This document shows, one piece after another, positions 1 to 10,710 of a DNA stretch of 64,000 nucleotides. Made by a program: the position numbers and the translations under genes. The DNA is from Volvariella volvacea V23 (Eukaryota; Basidiomycota; Agaricomycetes; Agaricales; Pluteaceae), in NCBI GenBank assembly GCA_000349905.1, contig KB722740.1:935043-999042 (forward strand), given 5' to 3'. Each line of letters opens with the position of its first letter. Position 1 is the first letter of the stretch. The notes under the pieces are model-generated. The model searched no databases. It saw nothing but the letters and a program-made list of their open reading frames with translations, and had not been told where the DNA came from.

Positions 1-1163
1 TACTTGCTTAGACCTCCCGAACACTTCAACTTGGGCCTTGGCTTGAGTTTCTTCAATTTTAGCTTCCAAAGAGCTTATGTCGTCAATCAGCGAGTCTAAT
101 ACATCCTTCGCACTACGCAGCGAGGTTCGACATGTGAGGAGAGCACCTCGAATTTGTGATAAGGCCGTTTCTATGTGAAGAATTTCATGAGGCTTGTCCA
201 GAGTCCTTTTTAGTACCTCCTTGAGAAGAGAAATGTTGGAGGTAATGAGGTCGTCCTGATAAGTTTGTACCACAGAGGGTGACGAGATACTGGCGCGTAA
301 TTTATTTATGCCATGCAGAGCACGGTTGGGGTCAAGATAAACAACTTTGAAGCGGTCGGTGGCCAGAAACGAGATGGAATCGGAATTGGTGGGGAGCTGA
401 TGGGGTGAAGGCGTGGCTGTGACGGCAAAAATCATATTAGGGTTATGAACGGGTAGCGGGATAGTTTGCACTTCATTTGGATGCGTGGTTAATGGGTTCC
501 AAACAACAATGGGAATATCTGCGCCGTTAAGGGATACAAGATGTTGAATGGGGACGCGGACAACTGCTTTAACTGGTGAGGAGAGCTCCATGATGCGAAC
601 TTGGTTGGGAAACTGCAGCAAGAATGACGAAGGGATTTGAATGTGGGGAACGGATGGAGTCGATGAATTCCCATAACTTGATTGCCATGAGGGCAATGTT
701 AGGACGAGAACATCCAGCCATTTGACTTGGTGCACTCACGAGATTTCTATACAATCTAGGTGCTCCCTGGATGCCCAGCGACTACGCAGAGGGGCGCTAT
801 ACGTTGATTCCGGCTTTAAAGGTTCATCCAGGGTGGCTGTGACAACTTCACTGGCACCAGACCTTTCACCGAGGCCGTAAACTAGCAGTACAGTACAATG
901 CGGTGAGTGTGCAGCGACTAGCAGCCCAAGTGAAGCCACGAACCAACTATGCGAGATGGTCTAGTCGAGTGTTGCAGGACGTCATCATAAGTTGTGTTGA
1001 GTGTATCCTTCCAAAGTTGAGACTGGGAACCTGTCAGAACTTTGGGAACGAAAGTGGATGCCTTGTGAAGCAGAGTGAGAACGGCAGAAGTAGAGGATGT
1101 TGAGTGCAATAAACGACTATGAGAACTGGCCTGTACGAAGAGACGAGCTGGACATGTTGGCAT
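1..1163 (-). CDS. Mitochondrial protein, tentatively Mmc1/dynamin-like (3' end outside window)
   Basis: Three exons are visible: 1163-944, 881-740 and 676 to beyond position 1, with GT-AG introns of 62 and 63 bp that keep one frame. The N-terminus (MPTCPARLFVQASSHSRLLH) is rich in Arg, Ser and hydrophobic residues and has no acidic residues, like a mitochondrial import presequence. Downstream come the segment VVYGLGERSGASEVVTATL, a beta-rich middle and a coiled-coil-like stretch near the window edge (SSLEAKIEETQAKAQVEVF). The layout reminds me of fungal Mmc1-type dynamin-related mitochondrial proteins, but I recognise no GTPase motif, so that name is inference. The start lies 132 bp from the divergent SPT23/MGA2-like gene. 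Confidence 0.6.
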
Positions 1164-1295
1164 TGGAGCAAAGCCTGGCTGGTTGGCGGGGTTGGGAGGC
1201 GCAAGCTTGGCGGGAAAATCCAGAAATTGTCACACCCTTGCTTCCTTACCATCACCACCACCACCCCTCCCTCTCTTTCACTCTTTTCATCTCAA
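1164..1295. promoter_or_regulatory. Shared divergent promoter region
   Basis: This is the only DNA between the start codon of the mitochondrial protein gene (-) and that of the SPT23/MGA2-like gene (+), so both promoters must lie in or overlap it. The part next to the plus-strand start is pyrimidine-rich with CACC and CTCTCTTTC runs, as is common before basidiomycete start codons. No specific factor site was identified. Confidence 0.5.
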
Positions 1296-4200
1296 ATGTC
1301 TTCGTCGTCTACTGCGGCGAATGGCTCTCGCTCCCCCTCTCCTACAACCCCTGATTCCTCTGACCCCAATGATCAAGTCGCCGTCAATTCCACCAGCCTC
1401 GGTTTACCCTCCTGGCTACTTTCAAACACCGACTCTCAGCAGACCTGGGATCTCAATTCCCCTTTCACTTTCTCGGGAAAACTCGATAATGATTCAATGT
1501 TGGGGTTAGAAGAGGTACTGGAGCAGCATGCACTCGCCGAGTACGTTTCTTCTCGCGTTACGATAGCTCATGATGCCAATAACTTGCTTCTACTGCAGCT
1601 CTCCTTCACCTTCCTATAATGCTGCCTTTAGCCCTTCTTCGCCCTTGCATCGGCCCGCAACCACTACAGTCCAACCCGTACCTGGCGCCAATCCACTGGC
1701 CGACAGCATTGTACATACTTCAAAACCCCTCATCAAGCCCGTTCCTCCCCCAACTCCACTAGCACGCAAAGTCGACCCATCAACTTTGAGTCAGCATGTT
1801 GTTCACCCACCCAAGGAATCCTGCTTCAAGTACGTCTTTGAAAGCCACTTCCTTGTCACCCACCATTCCTATTAACGCTGTAAACCACAAAACTATAAAG
1901 TCTGCCAATCATGTTTCCAAGCATACCCGAGGGTGGTACCAAGTCTCGCGTAGAAACTCAAGTCCGTGTAACTGTCGATTTGGCCGACTCAAGCTCCTCT
2001 TCCGACCCCTACAAATACGCTAGAGTGGGTTCTTGGAAGTGGCTTAAGCTGCCCCCAGGCACTGCCACCAAAAGACGAACTCGGAAGCAAGGCAAGATTG
2101 GTATGTGACTTGAAGCTGTCTTGGGTGTCAACAGGGTAACATTCGTGAATGCAAATTAGATCCCGACCCTAGAGATACCTTGATCTTATCCGTTACTGTA
2201 ACGTGTGCATCCCCGCCTCATAATCGAGTATTAAGCTGTTCAAGTTGTCAAGCTCGCGAGGTTTGTGGTCACTCCATGACTTGGTCCTACACATGTTGAC
2301 TGAGTTTTTCAGGCCAAACGAGTGGCCAAGAAGATAGCCGCACGTGTCAGACCAACACGTTCAGACTCCGAATCTGGGGATAACTCTACCATCCAGAAGC
2401 CGAAGCACCATGAAGATACCACCAGTATTATTCAATTTAACTGTGCAGAGGTGCTCGATTTCTCCACAGGCTCCGTCGTTTTACCACTTCGAATTACGTG
2501 TTACTGCCGACATCACCGCGAAAAAGTGGGGTTCAATATTCACTTTACAATGATGGACAACACAGGGCGAATAATTGGGACGGGCTCATCCAGACCAATT
2601 ATGATCACAGATGATCATAAGACTGCCACTGTGGCCAACGCACGCCACAACAACGTAACTAACAACTTTGCCCACATCGATGCCAGTTGGTCGACTATTG
2701 CCTCGTTGTTGCCCTCTACCAACCCTGGCGCGCCTTCCAGGCGCAAAAAGGAACCACAGTTGTTCTCTGCAGGCAAGAAGCGACCCAAGCCATATGACTC
2801 ATCTCAGAAACCCATTCGCCCATCCAGAGAGGGCAGCGTCTCTAGTGTACCTTCGCCGGCCCAGTCCCATTCAGCCTTGCCTCTGACTCGGTCGCCAACG
2901 CCACCCAATGTGCTTCACCCATTTGTTGTCCCTGACCCTGCGTTACCTTTACCAGCGTTACAATCGCAATCCCAGGTTTCTTCTGATACAACTTCTGGAG
3001 ATGCCCTCAACACGCCTGCTGACCCCGGTTCAGATGTGCATATGGCTGCTATGCAAACTGAGATATCTTCTGAGCAATCTTTCTCGTTGCACGTACCCCC
3101 TGCTCCTGCCATGATAGCCTCTCATCCACACTCACTGCCGTTCATGTTTTTCAATGCCCATCAGACCTCTCAAGCCCTGCTACCTCCAATGCCAACCATC
3201 CACCGCCTCATTCCCAATATGGGACCCACTCACGGCGGTATTGAGGTTACCATCCTTGGGGCAAATTTCTTACCCTCGATGCAACTGAACTGCGTCTTTG
3301 GAGACACTATGGCAAGTTCCACCCAAAGATGGAGTGATAATGCTCTCGTTTGTGTCCTGCCCCCCAGGTCAGCCCCGGGTGTAGTCGCTGTGTGGTTCGA
3401 TGGATACCCCAAGTTGGACGATCATAATGGGACCCCGCCTTCTTTGTTCACTTACTCCGACGAGTCAGATCGTGCTCTGTAAGTGCAATGGAAATCTCGA
3501 GAGTTAGATGTTATAGCCACTAATCGATGTTAGCATGGAACTTGCCCTTCAGGTAGTCGGGTTGAAGATGACTGGAAAAATCGAAGATGCGAAGAATGTT
3601 GCTATGCGTATTGTTGGCAGCACTGGCGCGGACTCTAGTTCTTCACAACACAGCACTACCGGCACGTTACAAATGGCCAATCGATCACTGCCTTTCAATG
3701 ATCTGAGGTCGATTACGGCCCTACCCGGAGGAGATAGCGAGGAGCTTCAAAATAAAGTCCTTAGTCTCCTTGGACTTCTGGAAATATCCCTCGAGCATCC
3801 GGCTTCCGATGTGTTTTCTATTTCTCGTGCTCTTTCTCTCCAAACCTCTGGCGGCCAAACGTTGTTGCATCTGGCGGCCTTTATGGGTTTCCCAGCTCTT
3901 GTTATATTCCTGGTAGAGCATGGCATTGATTTAGATGCTCGCGACCGCAACGGATATACTGCTCTTCACTTCGCCGCGATATCTTCTTCTGTCGATTGTG
4001 CGCGGATCTTGCTGACATCAGGCGCCGATTTAGAGATCGTTAATGCGACAGGAAAGACGGCAAAAGAGCTAGCGACCAAGGATTTCTTCAGAAATGTTGG
4101 TATTTTGAGTGAGGTGTATGACGACAGTGAATCGTGTTGGGGGGACGGAGAAGATGAAGAGGAGGAGGTTCCCCGACGTTCCCATCGTGCCACTCGTCGA

Positions 4201-5162
4201 GGCGCTCGCAGGATCCCATTATCACGAAGAACGTCTAAGCACAATTTGTCAACAAATATTTCCCGTGCGCCTACTCCCCCACCTATTCCCCCCGAGAAGA
4301 CAGCTCCCCCTATTACGAAATCAGATGAAGCTAAGCAGAGTGCTTGGTTTGTGGAGATGATTCAAAGGACTTTTACCCAAATTGCGGCCCGTCAAGGGAT
4401 CCTCCCCAACATACCATTGCCTCTACCACAGCTCCCCACCACGGCTTGGAATGCCTTGCCGCAGTTACCTATGGTATTCCCGGTATTTATACCTATGATG
4501 CCCGGTTGGCCATCGTTCTTAGGTGGTGAGCAACAGTATCAGCGGCAGGAGGGGGAATCCGGCAAGGTAGTCGACAGTCGTGACGATCAGAAGACCGTTA
4601 GGGCACTTTGGGAAAAATGGCTTACTCTTGCCATTGCTACAACTGCGCGTCAACAGCAGCAACAAGAGCAAGAGAACGATGCACCCCCGATCTATACCCC
4701 CCGTGCGGCTGAGGAGCGTGTTCAGCATCAGGGCCCACAGGTGCATCTACAAACAACGAATACAGAAGTGCAAGCTTCTCCGGACGAAGATGAAGCACAG
4801 ACATCAAGAGCACTTGCTGAGATGAGGAGGGTTGGTTATGATATGATGCCTGTTCCAGACCAGGAGGTCAATGCTTTCGCATATAGACCCCCTACTACTC
4901 AAGCAAACAAACTGCAGAAGAAGCGTGCGTCCCCTATCTTATGCCTTGCTCTGGATGTGAACAACTAATTGTTCTACAGACGACCGAATGCTTCTGGTGT
5001 TCTGGCTCCCCATTCTGCTATGTGAGTTGCTAAACTGGCTAGAAAACGGCTGAGGCTAATTTCGTATCAGTGTCCTTGCTTTGGGCGTCATATCATGCTG
5101 TTCGAGTGGTCTTCCAAGTCCTACGGAATGCAGCACCGAGTAGAATGCCACTCCGAGCATAG
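1296..5162 (+). CDS. SPT23: SPT23/MGA2-type membrane-anchored transcription factor (IPT/TIG, ankyrin, C-terminal TM)
   Basis: Eight exons (1296-1540, 1599-1829, 1901-2100, 2160-2260, 2313-3478, 3534-4924, 4980-5021, 5071-5162) join in one frame to about 1155 aa. The conserved N-terminal block contains FPSIPEGGTKSRVETQ and GSWKWLKLPPGTATKRRTRK. An IPT/TIG fold follows (PNMGPTHGGIEVTILGANF), then ankyrin repeats (GGQTLLHLAAFMGFPALVIF, RNGYTALHFAAISSS). A hydrophobic C-terminal segment (MLLVFWLPILLLSLLWASYH) is assembled across the last two introns. In yeast the family is an ER-membrane precursor released by ubiquitin/proteasome processing to activate the OLE1 fatty-acid desaturase gene. The domain order matches, so membrane-controlled lipid regulation is the expected role. 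Confidence 0.93.
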
Positions 5163-5429
5163 ACTATTTTAGCACTTGTACGATCTCTTAATATCTGGGC
5201 TCTCTTTCTTTTCTTCTTTTGACTCCCTTTCCTTGTTTTCCCGTGCACCTGAACTGTGGTTATAAGTATGTTTGGTACTGCGTGTTACTATTGAGGAATA
5301 TGTAACCTAGGAATATGTATAAATGTTGATGTTCAACGTGTTTGTCTATGTTTATTTTGTGCCGCAACCGTTGGGTGACGACCCACACGCCTCTGCAACC
5401 TCTACCAACGCGAATACGCGTTTATCACC

Positions 5430-7620
5430 ATGAAACGCGAAGCTGATAGACAGCTCACCAAGGATGACTCCATAGAAGAAGGAAGTCAGGTCCGGCTACT
5501 ATTTTTGTCGTCCCACTACACTGTTGTTGACTAGGTCTGGGTACAGGAAGAGCAGCAACCTGTCTTTGGCTTTAAGAAAGCAGACGAAGTCGCCTTAGCC
5601 TCGCGCATGTAAGTATCTTTCTTTCATCTCGGTAGAGCTGATGACTATTTATTCTCCAAAATGAATAGGATAAGACCACTCCCCCGGTCGCGTGTGCTCG
5701 CCGGAGCTGCTGCACCTACTCCGCCTAGCAATTCCCAGAACACTACAAACGGGATAGCCGATGTGAGTACATATCAAGGCACGCCTCAGGAGGGTCCTGA
5801 CTTCATGAATCCCGCCAGTCCCCAATATCAACCGCTCCAAAATTTGGTGGCTTTGGTGGCTTTGGCTCTGCGACAGCGTCTAACCACTCTTTTTCCTTCT
5901 CCTTGCCTAGTACTACTGCTTCAACCACTACCAGTACATCTTCATCACCCATATCTTCGTCATTACCCTCCCATTTTTCCTTCACCGCAACGAATACAAC
6001 GCCCTCCTTCCCCTCAGTCGTATCAAGCAGCACTCCCGACACAGTCAAACCATTTGCGTCCTTCTTAGGGACTGCGTCATCACCTACAACTACAGCCACA
6101 CCTAGCTCGCTCAAGGTCGAAGCACCTTTGGAGAAGGTTCAGAAACCTCCCTCACCGCCTCCGCCCAAAGCCACTGCACCTACTGTTTTAACCACTCCTC
6201 CTTCGAAGCACATAACCATTGATGCTGATGTCAAAGCGACAAAATATTACACATCATTACGCGGATTGAATATATCCCTCCTTGAAGCCGTATCCAATGC
6301 TTTAGAAGCAGACCCATTTGTTGATGCTACAAGTCTACTCGAGCAGTATCAAAAGCTAAGGCTAGAGGTGCAAAAAGAATTCGATACAGAACCTAATACC
6401 TCGGCACCACTACGATCGTTGGATTCAACCCCCGATTCCAAACCTGCTCCAAGCATGCCAGCGCCACCCACTTCGTTCGCTGGTTTTTCCTTCTCCACGG
6501 CTACGTCTAAGTCTAGTTCTAGTGGAGGTTTCACGCCAACTGGGGCTCTTTCGAGCGCTCCTTCACCTTTCACCTTCCCACCTCCAAAACCAGCCGATAA
6601 CACTTCATCTCCCTCGATCCTTTCTTTCCCTTTATCGACACCTTCATCAAATCCATTTGCTCTCAAGTCGTCAGCAGATGCCTCCAAACCTTCGAATCCG
6701 TTTTCCTTTGCCCCAAGTATTGCCACTACTGAAGATGGGTCAATGTCAGCGAAATCGACTAATGGAACAGCACCTTCTGGCTTATTCCCGTTGCCTGGCC
6801 CCTCATCTAGCAGCAACTTGTCTGGACAAGGTGATGCACCCAAAGCGCCGCCTGCATTCGGTGGTTTCACCGGCTTTGGAAAACCGACAAGTGTTACTCT
6901 AGGTAAGTCGACCGGGCTCTATCTTCAACCTGTTTTATTAATGAGCACCGATTATTGTAGGCAGCACGAGTGCCTCGTTAAGCGCAGGATTCAAATTTGG
7001 TGTGCCTGCAGCCCCCGTAACAAAAACACCTGATGGAGCACGGGATGACGAGAGTGAGGGGAAGAATACCGAGGAGGGAAATGGATCCTCGTCTGAAAAT
7101 AAGGAGGCGCAACCTGGTTTGACCTTGTTAGGGCACAGTCCACATGACGAAGAAGGTGAAGGAGAAGAGGACGAGATTACTGTACATTCTGTCAAAGTAA
7201 AGGCATACAGGTGGAGGAAGGAGGAGGAAGGAGGTGCTGGTTGGGCAGAACTTGGTGCAGGTAGGTTAAATACCTTTAGGTCTTGTCCCTCCTTCCAACA
7301 GGAATTAGGTCAACTTCGACTAAAGAAACACAGAGAGAGTGAGAAAAGGAGGCTGCTGCTTCGGAATAGTGCATCAGGAAAAATCAATATCGTGGGTATT
7401 TACTGAAGCTACCCGTTCTACTAATCAGATCATCCACTAGAATTTCAATATTTACGAAGGGTTCAAGGCCTCTGTTACTAAGAAGGCGGTAACTTTTACT
7501 GGACATGATGCAGGAGTGTCCCGCACGTATAGCGTACGGGCAGCAACTGAGGCTCAAGCTCAAGAACTGAAAGACGCTATTAATCGGGAAGCTGCAGCTG
7601 TTACAGCTCCTGGCTCATGA
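5430..7620 (+). CDS. NUP50: Nup50/Nup2-like nucleoporin with C-terminal Ran-binding domain
   Basis: Seven exons (5430-5489, 5535-5608, 5669-5762, 5819-6902, 6961-7260, 7309-7391, 7441-7620) give about 624 aa. The start (MKREADRQLTKDD) matches the Nup50 family importin-alpha-binding opening. The middle is Ser/Thr/Pro-rich with FG-type motifs (PKFGGFGGFGS, FAGFSFST, GGFTGFGK). An acidic linker leads to a RanBD1 domain (HSVKVKAYRWRKEE, LRLKKHRESEKRRLLLRN, NFNIYEGFKASVTKKAVTF). It should act at the nuclear basket in importin-alpha/Ran cargo exchange. It follows the SPT23 gene in tandem and is convergent with GYP1, with 107 bp between stops. Confidence 0.93.
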
Positions 7621-7727
7621 GCACCCATTACGAATTCTATCTGATCACATACAGATGCTGACCTTGGGTACAAGTAGATTGTGATAGCAGTGATGATCAT
7701 ACATAACATTTAGTCATATTTTTTTTT

Positions 7728-9822
7728 CTATTTTGCGTTGAAGTGACTTTGGGCATTATGCCATATTGAATTGAGCACAAATGCTTCACTGAGAAGCATC
7801 TCAATTTCGTGATCACCCCAATCTTGTGTTGGGAGGGATTGGAGAAACATAATAATTCCCTATGAGGATATATGGTGAACAGAAGGAATGCAGCACTTGT
7901 GACAGATCCAAACCTGAAAGTCCATTGTGCGAAGTTTTTCACTCCATCTGACTAAGAATGCTGAGCAAACATAAAGGTGAAATTGAGAGAAAGCATCCGC
8001 TCCTTCAGCCTAGTATGGTCAATTATTATTCATAAATAACAATATGAAACGCACCAAATATGTATCCCACATTCTGATTGTGTTTTTGACGCTAATCTCC
8101 CTCATCAATAAACAATTCATCCATCGGAAAGCAAATTGCATGAACTCCACATTTTGCGACTTAAGATGTGCAGCCAGCGGAGCTTGTTTTGTAAGACGAA
8201 AACGGTAAAGCTGTTGCATCAAGTTCGAGCGAGAGGACACCCACCATCTATCCTGTTGATAAGGTCTGCCATCCTATTGACACTCCTGTGGATACCTGGT
8301 TGAAGGGATATGTAATTGTCCTGTATGCCATCCAACAGCCGCGAGAGACACCAAAAGGAGTCTGCTTCCACTGCATCCAGGACATGCTTGGGAAGGAGGC
8401 CCGGATCAAAATTCTCTGGGTCAGAGTCTGTAATGATTGAGCAGAGTGTGGAAACAGGAGTTGCAACTGCGTGACGTACCAATGTATGCAGAAAGGAATA
8501 CTTGGAAGAAAGGGGTAACGAGGTCATTGATGCCTTGTACATATCCACTCGCCGGGTGACGAATTGCCCATACATAGAGAATTCGCTCTAGACACTGAAA
8601 GCCCATGAATAATGATACGAACGATGCACTGGCTATCTTACGCGCTGAGTGGCTGCATGCATCCAAAGTTGTACCCCTGGCCTTGTGCGTGGAACGTCAA
8701 TCTCGATTTGGTGCCAAATTTGTTGGTCTGAGCCCTCACGATCCCGAGCAAAGGCCACTTCAACGAGAGAAAAGTACTCCTTCCGCTTCCTGGAAAGTGT
8801 GCTGGAACGAAGGTGTGCAGGGAGTGGAAGATAGCCCTAAGTATGTTTATTAGGGTATCAGGGTTGGATTGTGCACTGGCTTACAAGCAGAATTTGCCAC
8901 GCCATGGGCCGGAGATCGTTCGGTATTCCACCCCATGATTGCTTTCGCAATTCAGCTAGGAGCTGAGGATGAGATGTGCTCTATGTGCACTAAATTCGGC
9001 TCTTCAAAGAACATACCGATATTAATGTCCTGGCTGGATAAAGAGTCTATGAATTTGAGCCTGCGGTTCGTTCGTATAGACCTCTCGCGCATAAGCTTTT
9101 CTGATTTCTCGGGATGCTCTGGACTATCTCTTTGCTTCTTCGCGGGTGGTGATTGGTCTCTCTGCCTCGGTCGGTTCTTGACCGCCTTCAAAGGATCTGC
9201 AGGGCAGCCACGGGTAAGACAGATGGAGTATGGCTCGGTGCAACACGGTACCATTGACGATATCATCGACGTCTTCTCTAATAGTGGGATAAGTGTGCTT
9301 TATATAAGATGGGTGGGGTGGTGATCCCGGTTGCAAGTCGTGATCTGTAATCTGGGCTTCCGGCTCAAGATCCCCAAGAATCATGTCTGCCTCGACATCG
9401 ACATCTCCATGACCCTCTACACTTATGATGGAATCTTCGTTATCTGATTGCTTTGTCCCTTCACTGTGCTCGTCCCTGGATCTCTCTGGCGCTTTCTTTA
9501 CGATTGTCCAACCATTTCTAGAGGGCAAGTCCTCCGTCGCATGGGACCGCGGGGGGTAAGAACTGGGATTGGGAGCATTTAGGTGAGTATAGGAAGAGCT
9601 CAGAGTGGAGGACGAGGAATTGTCGGGTCGAACTGAACCTCTGGGGTGATGTGCAGAAACAGAATTGCGACTCCAAGTGGAAAGTGTAGACTGCCTTGGT
9701 GACTCCGAATCGGAGGTGCTGTCCCAAACGTCATCCTCGCCCCAATCTGTATTGGTATGAGAGAAATGGCTGGAAGGGTTGAGGGCAATGTGGGGACGAG
9801 CTGGAGGGGGACGTGCAGTCAT
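7728..9822 (-). CDS. GYP1: Gyp1/TBC1D22-type Rab GTPase-activating protein
   Basis: Nine exons (9822-9252, 9196-9017, 8955-8885, 8836-8642, 8594-8480, 8427-8245, 8182-8055, 8009-7914, 7859-7728) give about 556 aa. A low-complexity Ser-rich N-terminus precedes a complete TBC domain. Visible hallmarks are WGGIPNDLRPMAWQILLGYL, the Arg-finger region IDVPRTRPGVQLW, HPASGYVQGINDLVTPFF with the Gln finger, and NVEFMQFAFRWMNCLLMREI. The family accelerates GTP hydrolysis on Golgi Rabs of the Ypt1 type. The start is 99 bp from the divergent RraA-like gene. Confidence 0.95.
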
Positions 9823-9921
9823 TGGTTAGGGGCAAGGGTAGACAGTGGCAGTTGAAATGAAGCATCGTGTCCCTTCCCACACTTCCTCCGCCTTCCTTCC
9901 GCTTGCACTCTTACTACTACC

Positions 9922-10643
9922 ATGTCATCAGCCCAGCTTGCTAGCTTTTCCACCTGCGAGATTTCGGACGCCCTACTCAAGCTAAATGTCCCGAGCGGAG
10001 GTCACATCTCAGATATACGTTCTTTCGCTTCCCCACCAGATCGCCGCGTATGTGGCCCTGCATACACCGTCAAGATGGTTCTGACCTCCGATTCCTCTGC
10101 TCCGAAATTGAACGCTCATTTCGTAGACACTGCACCAGCAGGATCTGTGATAGTCATCGATGCTCCGTCAAGTACGGTTCCACCCATGCCGTTGTTAGCT
10201 TGGACTCATAGACCCACTCTTTAGCCGCCAGGAATGCTGTTTGGGGAGGACTAATGTCTGCTGGTGCCATCACTCGTGGTGCCGTGGGGGTCGTGATATC
10301 GGGGCGTTGTCGTGATATAGCAGAACACCACACTCAGGGTTTCCCTGTCTTTGCCCGTGGTCATTCCACCCTAGGACAATCACCATTTACTCGTCCTTCA
10401 GAGATCAATGTTCCCTTGGATATTGCTCCTCCAGGGATTGAAGGCAATCAATTCCTTGTACAGGTCTCTCCGGGAGACTGGATACTCGCGGATGAAGATG
10501 GTGTAGTTTGTGTGCCCCAAGGGCTGGTTGCGGAAGCAATTGAGTTAGCAGCAAAAGGAAGGGCTGTGGACGAACTATGTATGAAAGACATAAAAGTGGG
10601 GACTCCAATACAAACTGCGTTTCAGCGACACCGAGGAAAATAG
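9922..10643 (+). CDS. RraA-like / HMG-aldolase-fold protein
   Basis: Two exons (9922-10171, 10225-10643) give about 222 aa, close to the size of RraA-fold proteins. Family features are the N-terminal STCEISDALLKLNVP, AVWGGLMSAGAITRGAVGVV, the SGRCRDIAEH loop containing the family Arg-Asp pair, and PGDWILADEDGVVCVPQ near the C-terminus. Bacterial RraA binds RNase E, and relatives are 4-hydroxy-4-methyl-2-oxoglutarate/oxaloacetate aldolases or decarboxylases. Fungi lack RNase E, so a small metabolic lyase is more likely, but the substrate cannot be read from sequence. The stop is 67 bp from the stop of convergent POLK. Confidence 0.88.
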
Positions 10644-10710
10644 GCAATAAACTGCATCAATGTTGTAATGAAAATACATAAGTCTAATTGTAACGACACA
10701 TCTACCACAT

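Noticed and set aside
1240..1270. CACCACC direct repeats as a possible CRISPR or regulatory array
   Set aside because: It is a short pyrimidine/CACC promoter tract in a eukaryote. There are no spacers.
6349..6870. Long minus-strand frame under the nucleoporin
   Set aside because: It is a shadow of the Ser/Pro/FG-rich exon on the plus strand.
9124..9251. Readthrough of GYP1 exon 1 to a stop at 9124
   Set aside because: A GT-AG intron at 9197-9251 restores the frame leading to the conserved RLKFIDSL region, so the longer frame is intronic readthrough.
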